From Tricholomella constricta (taxonomy: Eukaryota > Basidiomycota > Agaricomycetes > Agaricales > Lyophyllaceae), in contig JAACJP010000041.1 of assembly GCA_013368375.1 (NCBI GenBank), positions 1 to 64,000 of the forward strand: a DNA stretch of 64,000 nucleotides, in the 5' to 3' direction. The notes beneath the pieces were generated by a model. It was given only the letters and a program-made list of their open reading frames with translations, searched no databases and was not told the DNA's origin. Of this stretch, positions 10,095 to 21,535 are shown piece after piece; position 1 is the stretch's first letter; every line of letters starts with the position of its first letter. A program made the translations under genes and the position numbers.

Positions 10095-11130
10095 TGATGA
10101 GCGCCGTCCCACGCTGTACACCGAACCTGCCCATAATACGGACATCAACCGCTGCGCCACGACGAACACGGTTCCGAACGCGACCAAAGCGCTAAACCGA
10201 CCGACCGACAATACGACCGACCGACCGACAATACGACCAAACGACCGACGCACCGACTGAGAAAACAGAGTAACTTGGAACGCCAGTTCTCCTCTCTGGG
10301 CGCACGGAGCACGGAACACCGTATAACCTGTCAACGACCGCGCACGTTTGTATGCCAAGGTCCCAACCCGGCGACAACCAAACCCGATTTGAAATTATCC
10401 TAGGAAACACCTTGCCCAGCCATTGGCAGAGAGGATCCGGCCGTACCACGGAGTTCCGCACCCAAGAGCCACTACCGATCGCAAAGCCACTGCCGATCGT
10501 ACATCCGACCCGACGCCACGGGCCGATCAAAAGCCCCCTTGCCGAGCCAAAGAGCGCCACACTCTCTAAAAAAGCGTCGCGCGGTACCGAGCTTGGCGGC
10601 GCTTCTCCCAATAAACTAGTAAAACACCTGCTTCACCGGCTCGCGAGAGGCGAGTCGGTCGTATAGTATAAAAACATACCCATGTACTACCTACTTTCCC
10701 CAGTGAATTACAGCCCGTATTTTCCCTCACTCTCAGAGTTAATAGCTCAAAACCGTCGTCTCTGCCGTCTCCGCATCGTTCTCATCGTATAAACCGTCGC
10801 CACCGTCGTAAACCTCGTAACCGCCCTCTCTGTCGTCTCGTAACCGTCGCCCGAACCCGTGAGTTCTCCGTATTCGTCTCGTTCGTCTCGTTGTCGCACC
10901 ACCAACACGAAAGTCGTGTTGCCGACCCGTTCCACCTGTGAACGATCGTATTCTATCGCGCCGCCGTCGGTTCGACTAATTACAAGTCGGATCGTCTTTA
11001 CTTTCGCCGAACCACCACTTTCAAACCCTGCACACTCGCGTGTTTGGGAACTTTTAACACTTCTCGCCCCCCATAGTTGTTAGTTGTTTTGTTGTTGTGT
11101 ACAGCACCTACAGGCCTTCTAGCTCTATCA
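10095..11130 (+). repeat. 3' LTR of element A
   Basis: It starts TGATGAGC directly after the polypurine tract and is inferred to end GCTCTATCA. TGAT...ATCA gives short terminal inverted repeats. A TATA-like GTATAGTATAAAAA lies near 10660, followed by a CGT-rich stretch. The end is supported by a second copy of the last ~100 bp at 21435-21535, where similarity also stops at TATCAGC. The 5' LTR is outside the window, so length and identity cannot be checked. Confidence 0.55.
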
Positions 11131-11454
11131 GCGGATCGTTTGAGTGTTCTACGATAGCTAGCGATAGATGCGTTGATTGCCTTGCAACTGGTGCTCCCAT
11201 ATACAATTACCGTAGTTCATCGCACAAGTGCAAACGAGAGAAAAGTAACGATTTAACAACAAGGTAGTAACATCTGCCTGTTTGGAACGGTTTCCAACCC
11301 ATGTTACTAAAATATCTTTAGCGCTTGCAGTCGCTCGTTATTGACGAGCCTCATCCTCACAATTAAATAAAAATGGTAGGTGATGGTTTGCACTCAGGTT
11401 ATACCAAAAACTTAACTGCAACCTTGAGCTCCAGGTTAAGTATCCTTCAATCTA
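11131..11454. other. Spacer / upstream region of the FRA10AC1-like gene
   Basis: About 320 bp with no gene recognised. It lies between the LTR end and the next reading frame and probably holds the host promoter. A further 5' exon of the next gene could lie here, but I cannot define one. Confidence 0.3.
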
Positions 11455-12510
11455 ATGAGTATCAAGCCAAAAATACATTCAAATGTACCCGGATCTGGGA
11501 CTGGCTTACATAATCAGCCCTTACACGATCCGGACTCCGCTCCATACTATTTCCCCTCAGGTTCATTGCTGGATACATCATTGGAATTCGAACTTACGGT
11601 CGTCCGAGCCCATTTTTCACGCCCACTCCATGTCATGGCCTTAAACCACTACAGAAACGCCTCCAAGGCGCCCCTACGCACAGGAGCAACTGAATTCGAG
11701 ATCCTGAAAGCCTCACACAGGTTATTCCAGCTTTACTTGTCAGAGGACCAGATGTTGACGAGCTGGCAAGATTTCTCCGCGATGAAGTTGATACGAAGGA
11801 CCTGTCTTGGGACGAGCAGCTCGCATCAAAATATTATACTACTTTGTATCGCGAATTCGCCGTGTGCGACCTCAAACATTACAAGTCCGGCAATGTATGT
11901 CTGTCACCTCGACATCCTTGAATTACTTTTCAACGTACGTACTCAACAGTTCGCGCTACGCTGGCGCACTGAGAACGAGGTTCTCTCCGGCGCCGGCGAG
12001 ACGACATGCGGCAACGCGCGCTGCAAGCACCATCACCCTATGCCGGACCACCTACCACAACGTACTTCCGCGCCCGCACTGACGACCCTTGAGCTGCCCT
12101 TCGTGTATTTTGAACATGGGGACAAGAAGTCCGCACTGGTGAAGGTGGTATTGTGTCCACGGTGTTTCGATAAGCTCATGTGGAAGCGGAGGAAGGAGAA
12201 GGAGAAGGGGAAGGAGAAGGTACGGGAGGAATCTGGCTCTGAGTTAGGGCCTGGACCAGCACCTGAGGATCCGCAGGAGGGGAATGACGAGAAGTTGAGG
12301 ATGAAAATCGAGGAGCCTGAAGTGGAGCTCGCAGGAATTCGCCAGGAGGAGCGACGGCGTTCGAAGCACCGCAATAGTGACAGTCGTGGAGAGGAATATG
12401 AAAGTAGGAAGAGACGAAATTCCCGGTCCAGATCTCCTACTCCCAGAGCCAGTCATCAACATAATCGACACGGCGATCGCTCGGAACGAGAAAGAAGGAG
12501 GAGCTCATAG
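11455..12510 (+). CDS. FRA10AC1-family protein
   Basis: The best model has introns 11721-11770 (GTTATT...CAAG) and 11895-11949 (GTATGT...CAACAG). Their summed length, 105 bp, keeps the frame. The model gives about 316 residues. Removing them restores the family core: TEFEILKASHR-FLRDEVDTKDLSWDEQL, SKYYTTLYREFAVCDL, HYKSGN-FALRWRTENEV and GNARCKHHH, then FVYFEHGDKKSALVKVVLCPRCFDKL. These match the human fragile-site protein FRA10AC1 (a nuclear protein linked to spliceosomes) in order. The C-terminus is Lys/Glu-rich and ends in an RS-type tail (RRNSRSRSPTPRAS). The N-terminal ~60 residues do not resemble the family, so the start at 11455 and a possible further 5' intron are uncertain. The gene converges on the NDUFAF7 homologue with a 152-bp gap. 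Confidence 0.75.
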   Translation: MSIKPKIHSNVPGSGTGLHNQPLHDPDSAPYYFPSGSLLDTSLEFELTVVRAHFSRPLHVMALNHYRNASKAPLRTGATEFEILKASHRLFQLYLSEDQMLTSWQDFSAMKLIRRTCLGTSSSHQNIILLCIANSPCATSNITSPAMYVCHLDILELLFNVRTQQFALRWRTENEVLSGAGETTCGNARCKHHHPMPDHLPQRTSAPALTTLELPFVYFEHGDKKSALVKVVLCPRCFDKLMWKRRKEKEKGKEKVREESGSELGPGPAPEDPQEGNDEKLRMKIEEPEVELAGIRQEERRRSKHRNSDSRGEEYESRKRRNSRSRSPTPRASHQHNRHGDRSERERRRSS

Positions 12511-12662
12511 CCTACTGATATACGAAATCTCGAACATGGATCCATTCAACCCAATTGAGAATATCACATCTTCGTGGCATGTCATTTTCACACCAGATAC
12601 ATTTCATCCCACGGGACACGGTCGGGAAATCACAACGCGAGTTCCACCTGCGACTTCGTTTG

Positions 12663-14437
12663 TTAATCGACGTCCATCTCGAAAGGATACACAGGTGTCT
12701 TCTGCATCGAACTTCCCTCTGCCCGGAAGCTCGTGAAGCCCATGAATCTATACTCCTTGCCCATCCCTACCGGATCCACGAGCCTGTCTGCTGCTTCTCG
12801 AATTGCGGCGCGCCGCTCCTCGGTCTCCGCCCTGCGAGCAAGCGCGTCGACACGGACAGATATGCCCATCCGCGTCAAAAAATCTCCCTGGGTTATCGGC
12901 CCGTGCGACGTGACTAGTAGGAGCCACATAAGAAAGAAGAAAAAATTATGTTTTCTGTCTACACACCTAGGTCACCCATGGCTTCGCGAAGAAGACTAAA
13001 ATCAACATTGGTGGTGAGATCGCAGTGGCCGGGCCGGTCAAACACGTCGACAATTTTATGATCTTTGAATGCCTGGACGTGCGGTTAATGAGCCAAAAAC
13101 GGTGGAATGCAAGGTGGACCACTTCTCACTCTGAACGAGTCCCCAAATGCTTTCGCGTCCCCATAATCTATGATCAAGCCACACCCTCCCCCATTCGTAG
13201 TAGGTTTGATGTCGCTCGGTTGGTCGGCAGTAGTTTTCGACAATGACGATCCCAAAAGTGTCGCCAATATCCTCGCCTTGTAGAACAATACAGGGGATAC
13301 TTCAAGGAACGAACCGGCGGGAAGGTCTTTGAAACGGGGCGACAAGCGTGAGATGCCAATTGACGCGGGTGTAGGTTCGGGCGAGATAACGCGGCGGAGG
13401 CGGGGATATATGGGTTCTGGTTGGCGTTCTGAAGGTGGCCGAGGTATGGAGGCGATTTCGGGTACAGGATGCAAACGAGGATCTTTGATGGGGTCCAGGG
13501 CGGAGGCAATCATTACCTCCCGCCACTCGTCGGGTTTTGTTTTCTAACCGAGAATAGGTCAACAGATGGAATTAAGGAGAAACCAACGAAGTAGTACTTG
13601 GAGGAGGTAAAATGGAAGCGCGTCGAAGAATTCGTGTGCAACCACCATTGAGAAGGCAGGAGAAGGTGGGATTCTATCGACGTTGTCGTGCCAGTGCAAG
13701 TCGCACCCTGCTTTATCAACGAACGAACCCAGTTTCTGTTTCTGGATCTCGCGCATAGCTTCGCTCGTTTCTACAAGATGAATCTCTTTGAGAAGACTTG
13801 GATCGATTTTTGAACTAACTTGTGAAATGACCTAGCATGTAGCGAAGCGTGTTTCATTATATGTTTGGAAACGTCAAGTGTAAACACGTACACGCAGGAT
13901 ATCTTCCATTAGTGTGCCTCTCCCAGGCCCAAGTTCGATTAACCGGATCGCGGGTGGCATTCCAGCACTTTGCCACTGGCTCAGAAGCCATATACCGACA
14001 AGCTAGATGGACAACTGCTTGCTCGTCACTTCGAGCGTTCACTAAAGTATGTAGATTAATCACCTCCCCAAAAACCTGGCTAATTTCAGGGCTCGTAATA
14101 AAGTCACCACGAGAACCAAATACGGGATGTTCAGGATTCATATAGTAGCCCTGCGTCGGATGCGAGAGACAGGCCTGCATGTATGTCGCGAAAGATAGAG
14201 GACCAGTTGCCTATGTTCACCATCAGTCATTGTAGAACGCGTACAATACATAAAACACACCCTGATGCTATCAAGAAGCAACTTTTCGACCTGCGTTATC
14301 GGAGGAGCTGCATGGGCCGCCTTAGTATACCGTCGGAGTGCCGGTGACTGGTATCGGTGCCATTTTGCGCTGGCAAGGCAGCGCAGAGAGGACAACGGGC
14401 GGTTCCGCGCCCGGAACGCAGCAAATGACACGAGCAT
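12663..14437 (-). CDS. NDUFAF7-type mitochondrial protein arginine methyltransferase
   Basis: Seven exons on the minus strand: 14437-14261, 14210-14064, 14002-13892, 13831-13598, 13543-13130, 13072-12976 and 12913-12663. The introns are 50-62 bp, all GT...AG. They total 477 codons (476 residues), divisible by three. The N-terminus is Arg/Ser/Ala-rich without acids for about 40 residues, a mitochondrial presequence. The core shows SHPTQGYY, GDFITSPEISQVFGE, the SAM-binding IRLIELGPGRGTLMEDIL, VVAHEFFDALP, GLIIDYGDAKAFGDSFR, TTNVDFSLLREAM and GPITQGDFLTRMGI. In animals this enzyme methylates NDUFS2 during complex I assembly. The same role here is inferred by homology. It is divergent from eIF6 over 243 bp. 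Confidence 0.92.
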
Positions 14438-14680
14438 AGACTGCGAGGAAGACGGTCTCGAGTCAGAAAGAGCCGTGCTTGTCGGTGGAGGCGTTCAAGT
14501 TCAGGTTTGTGTCGGCACCGGTGTGACAGGCTGTGACATATCCAAGTCTTCAAAAGTGAATCCGATCATCCTCTACCCGATCACTCACCAACTTTTTTCC
14601 TCCCCACCCTCCTTGCGAACAATTTCGACGTCTTTATCTCCTCAAACTTGCAAAGCCCATCCAGTGAAACTCTACAAGTC
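14438..14680. promoter_or_regulatory. Shared divergent promoter region of the NDUFAF7 and eIF6 genes
   Basis: A 243-bp gap lies between the two start codons on opposite strands. The plus side is pyrimidine-rich (TTTTTTCCTCCCCACCC near 14590), as in many basidiomycete promoters. No clear TATA box was found. Bidirectional control is inference from spacing. Confidence 0.45.
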
Positions 14681-15629
14681 ATGGCCACCCGTGCGATGGC
14701 ATTTTTCAAATATTCCCCGTTCAAAGACTTACATTTATCTTATCTAGGCATCCAGTTCGAAAACCACAGCGACATCGGCGTGTTCGCCAAACTTACAAAC
14801 AGCTATTGTCTGGCTGCTATTCAAGGAAGCACTAACTTCTACTCCGCATTTGAGAGCGAACTTGGCGATGTGGTCCCGATCGTGCACACGAGCATCGGTG
14901 GGACGCGGATAATCGGTCGTTTGACTGCAGGTGCATAAACTTATGTTTTATCGCCACTTCTGTCATCAATATCTGCTTTAGGGAACCGTCATGGTCTCCT
15001 TGTCCCATCCACCACAACAGATCAGGAGCTCCAGCATCTACGCAATGCTCTACCTGACACCGTCGCCATCCAGCGAGTGGAAGAGCGATTATCCGCACTC
15101 GGGAACGTCATTGCATGTAACGACTACGTTGCTCTCGTGCATCCAGATGTCGATCGTGAGACAGAAGAAATAATTGCGGACGTGCTGAAGGTCGAGGTAT
15201 TCAGGCAGACGGTTGCAGATAACGTTTTAGTCGGGAGCTACTGCGCCATCACAAATCAGGGTGGGCTTGTGCATCCAAAGACCAGTATTCAGGACCAGGA
15301 TGAACTGAGCAGTCTGCTTCAAATACCTCTCGTTGTGCGTCCCTCCACTTTTTCGGTTAATCGCGAGTTGCTGAAGCTCTATTAGGCTGGGACGGTGAAT
15401 CGGGGTTCAGATGTGATCGGTGCAGGTCTGGTGGTGAACGATTGGTGCGCATTTACTGGCCTCGAAACGACAGCGACAGAGATTAGCGTGATTGAAGCAA
15501 CATTCAGTGCGCCCTACGTCTCTCTTGACTGAACCCTCTCTTATCATCTTTATCGCAGAACTACAGGGCCACGATTCGACGGCCGTCATTGGAGAGATGC
15601 GGGACTCGCTCATCGACAACTGGGCATGA
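14681..15629 (+). CDS. TIF6: Eukaryotic translation initiation factor 6 (60S anti-association factor)
   Basis: Five exons: 14681-14690, 14748-14930, 14982-15334, 15386-15506 and 15559-15629. The introns are 57, 51, 51 and 52 bp. They sum to 738 bp, giving 245 residues, the length of yeast Tif6 and human eIF6. The product begins [19 protein letters not shown] and carries [95 protein letters not shown] and [19 protein letters not shown]. It ends [11 protein letters not shown]. The factor is needed for nucleolar 60S maturation and keeps 60S from joining 40S. The first exon is only 10 bp, with codon 4 split by the intron. All splice sites fit and no defects are visible. Confidence 0.97.
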
Positions 15630-16422
15630 TCGCGGGATCGCTAGACCTTCCTGCTCCATATAAAAACATACCTATTACATTCGCAGCTTCTCGGCCCACA
15701 CATGAAGGTGCGGGACCAGTCCGACCGCACCGTTCAGTCACCACACCACCAGTCTTCCTCATGGCGCACAATCCGCCGAATAGATATGATCCAAGGACTT
15801 CCTAGATTAACGTTCTCTCTGAGTCGACACCTTCAGGCTTCAATTCAAGGCTGAGAACATTCAATCATGCAAGGTTTTGGCGACTCAAGTGACCAGGTAC
15901 GTCAAGTATCGACTTGTATTGTGAAATTCAGGTGGAGCGCGTCATACCTCCACATTGATATTTACAGGCAGTTGAAATCCTAGTCACTTCTGGCAACCTC
16001 CACTCGATATCTTTATAAATTCGTCACAAACTCCTAGTACACACTGGGCTCCGTGCGGGCAGCCAGTATATCCGGCAGGCCCGGAATACACGTGAGCAGG
16101 AGGGGCCCTTGTTAACGTGTAATTTCAATAAGCACAGGCTCGTTTTTACAAGCCAATATGGAATTATAGGCTCGTGTGGCGCACCAACTAGGATACCTCG
16201 TGATTTGCGGGTTTCAAACCGTCATGACCCGCTGTAAGTGGTTGCGCTATCAGAGATTTTCATGGGCGGTCTGCATGTATTAGAAGGGGCATGTTTAAGC
16301 TGATTTGGGCTTTGGATGCTCACTGCTATGATGACTCGGAAGTTAGCATCAGGGAAGCTCAACTGATTGGTTTGTCATCGCCTCATCATAACGCTCATTA
16401 TTGACCCAACGTCAAATGTGAT
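15630..16422. other. Intergenic region, no gene seen
   Basis: About 790 bp without a convincing coding segment or repeat. It probably contains the eIF6 3' end and the promoter of the next gene. Confidence 0.5.
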
Positions 16423-17208
16423 ATGACGGAACTAGTCGAGCTCCCGTCAGGTATCTGTCTAGAAGTTCACCTAGCTACACCCACATTGCCAGGTGGCGAA
16501 AAGTTGACAATATGCCTACACCCGTGGTCATGGCTTGGTGGTCAAATGGATGATCCGTGAGTCTATAGGCGGTGGTGTTGTGTGATCCAAGGCTGAGCGC
16601 TGTTATTCTGAAGAGTTTTGCTATGCCTTGTCGACGAGTTGCAGGAAAACCACTACGTCTTGCGATACAATTCTCGAGGCGTTGGAGCATCAACGGGATG
16701 GACATCCTTCACTGGCTTGAGTGAAGCGAAGGACCTCGAGGACCTCGCGATATGGGCGCTCCAGAGGTTATCCTCAATAAAGTCGCTCGTAATCATTGTG
16801 AGTTTCGCAAGAGCTCATTGTTTTGGTCAGCGAGTTCACGATGGCTGACAGGGTTACTCCCATGGCTCCCTCATCGCCTCTCTGCACCCCATCCTCCCAA
16901 CCATCAAGACTTCACACGTTTTGATATCGTATCCGCTCGGTCCTAGGGGTTGGCTGACACTGTTTCATACTGGAACGTATAGCGCCAGATTAAAGGAACT
17001 GATTCAAAACGTGGATTCCAATGTGCTCATCATTTATGGAGACCGAGATGAATTCACGGGTGTATCGAAGTACAGAGGCTGGAGGCAAAGTCTCGAGGAA
17101 GAGTCAGGAGGTCAACTGAGAATAGTTGAGATAGAGCGCGCGTCACATTTCTGGAGAGGACATGCGGGTGAGCAGCTGAGGAATGAGGTGAAAGGGTGGT
17201 TGTCATGA
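16423..17208 (+). CDS. Alpha/beta hydrolase with GYSHGS nucleophile elbow
   Basis: Three exons, 16423-16556, 16614-16797 and 16852-17208, with introns of 57 and 54 bp. They join to 225 codons (224 residues). Visible motifs are TICLHPWSWLGGQMDDP (oxyanion region), HYVLRYNSRGVGASTG and the nucleophile elbow GYSHGS with Ser at about residue 110. An acid-bearing IIYGDRDEFTG (Asp) and a C-terminal RASHFWRG with the catalytic His complete the triad. It is short for the fold and has no signal peptide or membrane segment, so a cytosolic enzyme is likely. The family resembles fungal and bacterial small hydrolases whose substrates are unknown. The second exon starts at an AAG acceptor, which is less certain. 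Confidence 0.8.
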
Positions 17209-17379
17209 CGGCTGCCATGGTCTAGATCCCGAGTTATACTTAGCCGGGCACGTATACCTTTCACAACAACTTCTTCTCAACTTCGTTGTAGTGCCGGTCA
17301 ACACATACTTTTCTACACGCATTTCATTCTTTCCACCCCCCTAACGTCTTTCCTTTTTCAAATACTCTTTTCTAAGCAA

Positions 17380-19014
17380 ATGTGCGTCTAACAAGCCGCC
17401 TCCAGCGGTGCTGGCATTCAGCTAATCCACATTCATCGGGGATCTTAACACAGGCCATTACCAGATGAACGTCCTCGTCAGAGCGTAGCAAACCTCATCG
17501 GACGCTTTGAGAATCAGGTCAAACGTCAGCCTTCCTCATCGCCGGGATCCGTCCGGAGCTCGAGCGTCGTCTCTCATACCACGGGGGATTCTGCCAAAGA
17601 AGAGGTGAAGGAGAAGCGCGAATGGCCACCGAAATCTCTTGCCACTGACGGAAGGCCACCTCCGATTGTCCCGTCTTCATCCTGGAGTCGAAGTCAAGCC
17701 ACAGCTTCGCAGTCCTTGCCTCCACCAAAACCAGTACCAGCTGCCACCCAAGGGGATGTTGAAGACTCCGCGCTGACCCCCAGGCCTAATTCAACGACAT
17801 CGATGGACAACACAAGGATCACCTCGCCTCAGAGGGAATTGAGCGTAGGAGTCACAGCACCAACTCCTACGTCATCGAACACACCAACTACCGCTAAACC
17901 ACCGACAAAGCCGCCACTCAAAGCCTCGAAGCCACCCCCATCAGACGCCCCGAAGACTCCCGCAAGGACAGGGCGCCCTTCTACCCACTTCCCACTAACT
18001 GCCCTACCCATCAAGCCACAGCATACTGCACCTGCCAGCGCATCGACATCCGCGCGCAAGGTTGTTCCAAAGTCGACACCCATGACCCCTGTTCGTGCGA
18101 AGACTCCTTCCCGTACGACACCGGCCACGTCACGTCCGAAAACACCAACATCGATACGCTCAAAGACGCCATCCTCCGGCTTGTTTGCACCAACGGCAGC
18201 GTCCCTGGCCAGAGCTCGGAATGCGCAACCTCTACCTCCTACGCCAACAAAGAAAGTCATACTGAGCAGCAGCGCTGCAGAACGTCTGAGCAAGCCTACT
18301 GCTGCCTCATTGTCTAAAGCACGGTCGCCCACGGTTGTTCCGGCTCGTGGAGGTGCAAAGCCTCCGGTCCGCGGGATTTCAGCGACGCGCGGTTCAGCAA
18401 AGCCCAGGGTCAGCACTGCCTCTGCTTCAACAGGAATGAAGGAGGAGCAACTTGCCGCACGCGAAGCAGTGGTGGCAGCCACTGCCACAGCTACAGCTGC
18501 TGGAGGAGGACTTGCCGCCGCTGCGGTGGAGCCGGAGCATGTTGCCGACGAAGCAGAGGCGGCGCCAGAGGAAAATGGATATTCCACAAAGTCGATCAAA
18601 CCCACCGCTGATGATTCACAAGATACGACTCACGCTGACCGCTTAGCAGAGAATGAGGCCCAGCTGGATATGTCGCAGTCTACAGAGGGGCTGGCGAAGG
18701 AAGCTTCGGAATTCTTTTTTCAGCATTCAGATGCCGACACTGTGGAGGCAGTCGATGACGAAGTAGTAGCAACGAAGAGCCCCGAGCCTATCTCCGAGCT
18801 GGAGTCTCATGATTTAAGCCTGGATCCTCTCGAGGAGGTGGAGGCAACTCCGGCCATAGATGAGCGGGTGGATGAAGTCAAATCAAGGCTGCAAGTTGGG
18901 GACGAGATTGAAGACATGGTCAGTCTCCTCGAGACGGTCTCCATTTCCACAGTGCGACCGGAAAGCATTGCCAGTATACCTGACGAGGTCTCTGAAATTC
19001 CTGACGAGGAATAA
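17380..19014 (+). CDS. Disordered Ser/Thr/Pro/Ala-rich protein, start codon inferred to be split by an intron
   Basis: The main exon is 17454-19014. Its frame is already coding at 17454 (PLPDERPRQSVANLIGRFENQ, the part most likely conserved), without an in-frame ATG before codon ~50. A GTGCGT donor at 17382 after the bases AT, with a CTAAT branch-like site and an ACACAG acceptor at 17453, would create AT|G plus CCATTACCA, giving MPLPDERPRQS. With this intron the product has 520 residues. The central part is low-complexity TPxRxxTPT/SRPKTPTS repeats with basic residues, possibly microtubule- or DNA-associated. The C-terminus is acidic. No known domain is recognised. The ATG at 17605 is an alternative start but loses the conserved-looking N-terminus. 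Confidence 0.65.
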
Positions 19015-20226
19015 AGCCCCAAATCCACATTAAATATTACGCTCGTACTGGGACCGCCATGCTCTGTATTTTATCGATTCTTCGCAAATGAGATATAGAA
19101 CAACCAACTGGTACGTGCCCTTGTTGAACCCGTGTAGCAATTCTGATTATATCCTACGCAGAATTTTTTTTCATGCCTACAACACTTATCGATTTATTAC
19201 TCTCGACTAGTTCAGTCTTTCATCGCGCCACTCTCTCCTTCCATACAACCTCATCATTTCTCTTACCCTATTCCCATTTCCTTGTGCAGATCTATCATGG
19301 GCCGGACAGTATTTTACTTTGCCCGAAATCAATTGGAATTCAGATACACAATATACCTAAAACCTCTGCCCAACTCTCGTTACTTTTTGCCCTTGTTGAC
19401 GCCGATACTTTTCTCGCGCAGATACGTTGCTTTCCGACATCGTTTCATTTTCCCATTCAGTGGGGGGTTGCGGTTGTGCATTACTAATGCTTCAACTTGG
19501 TTGATTTGTCGCGATCTTCTCGCATGACCAATTCCTGATGCCTTACTGAAATCACGCGCCGTTCCGTGCCGCCGTTCTTGGGAATCCGATGATCAGTAGT
19601 TGTCCTCAATTAGGCTCGTGACCAACCGCTATCGGCAATCGAGGACTCATGCGATAGCGGCTGGAAGGGATGGTCCGTCACAATGCGGGGTCACACTTTT
19701 GCCAGCCAAGCGTGACTTTGTACTTAGCCAAATTTCGCGTGAAAACTTGTGCACCAAGTGCCGCATTCATTTTTACTGCGACAATGAACAGTCAATATGA
19801 ATTTCATATACCTGGCTGGCTATCTTGAGGCCGGTACACAAATACAGTCTCCCAGTTTCCTACAGTTGCCTTGCAGACCTCGACAGCAATCTTACCTTCA
19901 ACAATGATCTGGCACAGAAGTTCATTTGGACAAGCGCGCATTGGAGGGCAGACAAATGATTAGGACTATGATGTTGTTCATTAAATTATGCTGCCAGTAG
20001 TCGATACAAGTCAATGTGCAGAGTGGAAGCAAAATTATCGAAACGCGGCCAAGTCCAACCAAAAGTTGACGAAATTCGACTAAGTCTGAAATCAGGATTG
20101 GCGGGCTGTCACGCCTCCCGCCAAACCGGCGACCAAGTTTTCCAGTCTGCTAGCAAGCTCGCACCTTTCAATCTCCGCAAACAAAAAAGGTGCGGCTTGC
20201 ATAAGCAGAATAACTGGTAGCGAGTC
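19015..20226. other. Intergenic region with hairpins, no gene
   Basis: No gene seen. It contains TAGTTGTCCTCAATTA near 19596, which matches the outer end of the MITE that follows. It also has inverted arms CCGCTATCG / CGATAGCGG around 19628 and 19654, and a longer imperfect hairpin at about 20153-20203 (CGCACCTTT ... AAAGGTGCG). The region is probably old non-autonomous transposon debris. Confidence 0.4.
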
Positions 20227-20628
20227 TAGTCCTCAATTGACAGTTTATTTTGCCAGTTTATTTCTTGGTACTCAGGCACACGAAGTGATGGACCACATGC
20301 TACAGTGAAAAGGCTTTTGTGGACATATCTGAGTGGTGAAACGGCTGTGCCGACTGTGGCACGAGAACTGAAGTCTACGTGTCTGACTGGACATTTTCCA
20401 TTTTTCACTAATCATACCAACACTACGTATACTGTATGCCCACCAAAAATTACACATTTCGGCTCTATAACCGTTAGCAGTCCGACCGTGAAGCAATTGC
20501 TGCAAAATTCGGCACCCCGGCCCGATTGTAGTTCAAGTCCGACAGAGGCCTTGGCAGGACCAGGACCATTGGCTCACAACTCGGCCAAGAAATAAACTGA
20601 GAAATAAACTGTAAATTGAGGACGACTA
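20227..20628. mobile_element. MITE with ~42-bp terminal inverted repeats, TA target site
   Basis: The left arm 20227-20268 (TAGTCCTCAATTGACAGTTT...) is the near-perfect reverse complement of the right arm 20585-20628. Both ends carry TA, the duplication used by Tc1/mariner-type transposases. The ~400-bp interior has no transposase, so the element is non-autonomous. Related terminal sequence occurs at about 19596. Confidence 0.7.
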
Positions 20629-20762
20629 GTGGCAGTGTGAGCTCGTTGCTATGATTTGATGGACCTGTAAGCATCCCTTCTTTATTTAACTACTGAAAGG
20701 ACTTTTTTTACTTTTTTGTACACAAATGCTACAGAGCAAACAGCACGAAGAAAAACACAGGC

Positions 20763-21434
20763 TAGGAATTCTGAGGCAAAAGAGAAGTCATAATATACTA
20801 AGGAGGACTAGGACACACAGCCAAAGTATATGATGCAGAACTAACAGGCCTCATAGTTGCGGCCACAGAAGCAACAAACTACACCTGTCACGACCATGAT
20901 AAAGAACATACACCTATACACAGACAACACAGCAGTGGTGACATTGGTCTTTGAACCGAAATCGGTACCGGGCCAGTTCAGCATGGTAATGTTCTACAAG
21001 ACAATCATAGGCTTCCTTGGTCACGACCCCACACACATGGTACACATTGAGTGGTGCCCAAGACACATGGTTGTCAAAGGAAGTGAGAGGGCCGACAAAG
21101 AAGCGAAGGCAGGAGCCACACTCTGGCAGGACAAATTTGTCACCCTAACTAACACATGCTATGTGCAAGTCGAAAGAACAGATATTAACATGATGGACAG
21201 AATCCTGGAAATGCACACCACCAACAAGCAGATTTGGCATAGCAAACCAGTTCCCCCCAGCCTGGAAACCAAGGGACCACATAAAGAACACAAGGTGCAA
21301 AGTCTTCAGCAGAATCATTCAATGCCGTATACACCATGCATTCATAGGTGGGTACTACTCTAGATTCTTTCTCACTGAACCAGTAGAATGCCCATGTGGT
21401 GAGAACTTACAAACACACCACCAGGTTATATTAC
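20763..21434 (+). pseudogene. 3' fragment of a non-LTR (LINE) retrotransposon: RNase H and zinc-knuckle tail
   Basis: The decayed reading starts with KVYDAELTGLIVAATEATN (RNase H Glu). After a frame change it gives IHLYTDNTAVVTL (Asp) and IEWCPRHMVVKGSERADKEAK (the C-terminal His/Asp region). A further frame change then leads to YYSRFFLTEPVECPCGENLQ and a following His, the CCHC-type tail usual after RNase H in fungal LINEs of the Tad/I type. The endonuclease and RT are absent, so this is a 5'-truncated or eroded copy. Confidence 0.75.
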
Positions 21435-21535
21435 AACCCCTGCACACTCATGTATTTAGGAACTTTTGACACTCCTTTAGTAGTTAGTTGGATTGTTATT
21501 GTGCACAGCACCTACAGGCGCTTCTAGCTCTATCA
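21435..21535 (+). repeat. Old LTR end related to the element A LTR
   Basis: The 101 bp resemble 11024-11130 at the end of the element A LTR (CCTGCACACTC, GGAACTTTT, ACAGCACCTACAGG, CTTCTAGCTCTATCA). Similarity stops at the same TATCAGC. It joins directly to an old integrase fragment. Confidence 0.6.

Larger units (their letters stand above)
1..11130 (+). mobile_element. Ty3/gypsy LTR retrotransposon A, 5' end outside window
   Basis: Plus-strand order is gag remnant, protease, RT/RNase H, integrase, two antisense spliced genes, polypurine tract, 3' LTR. The 5' LTR is not in the window, so the element length and target duplication cannot be given. The coding part is decayed: at least three frame changes and two in-frame TGA codons, both where the family normally has Trp (inferred TGG to TGA). 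The stretch between integrase and LTR is about 4.3 kb, far longer than usual, because it holds the antisense genes. No chromodomain is seen after the integrase. Confidence 0.85.

Noticed and set aside
17829..18605. 258-codon minus-strand frame opposite the Ser/Pro-rich gene
   Set aside because: Low-complexity shadow with no conserved motif. The plus frame continues well beyond it.
20305..20595. 96-codon frame inside the MITE
   Set aside because: No similarity to transposases. It contains the inverted repeat arm and is better explained as non-coding.
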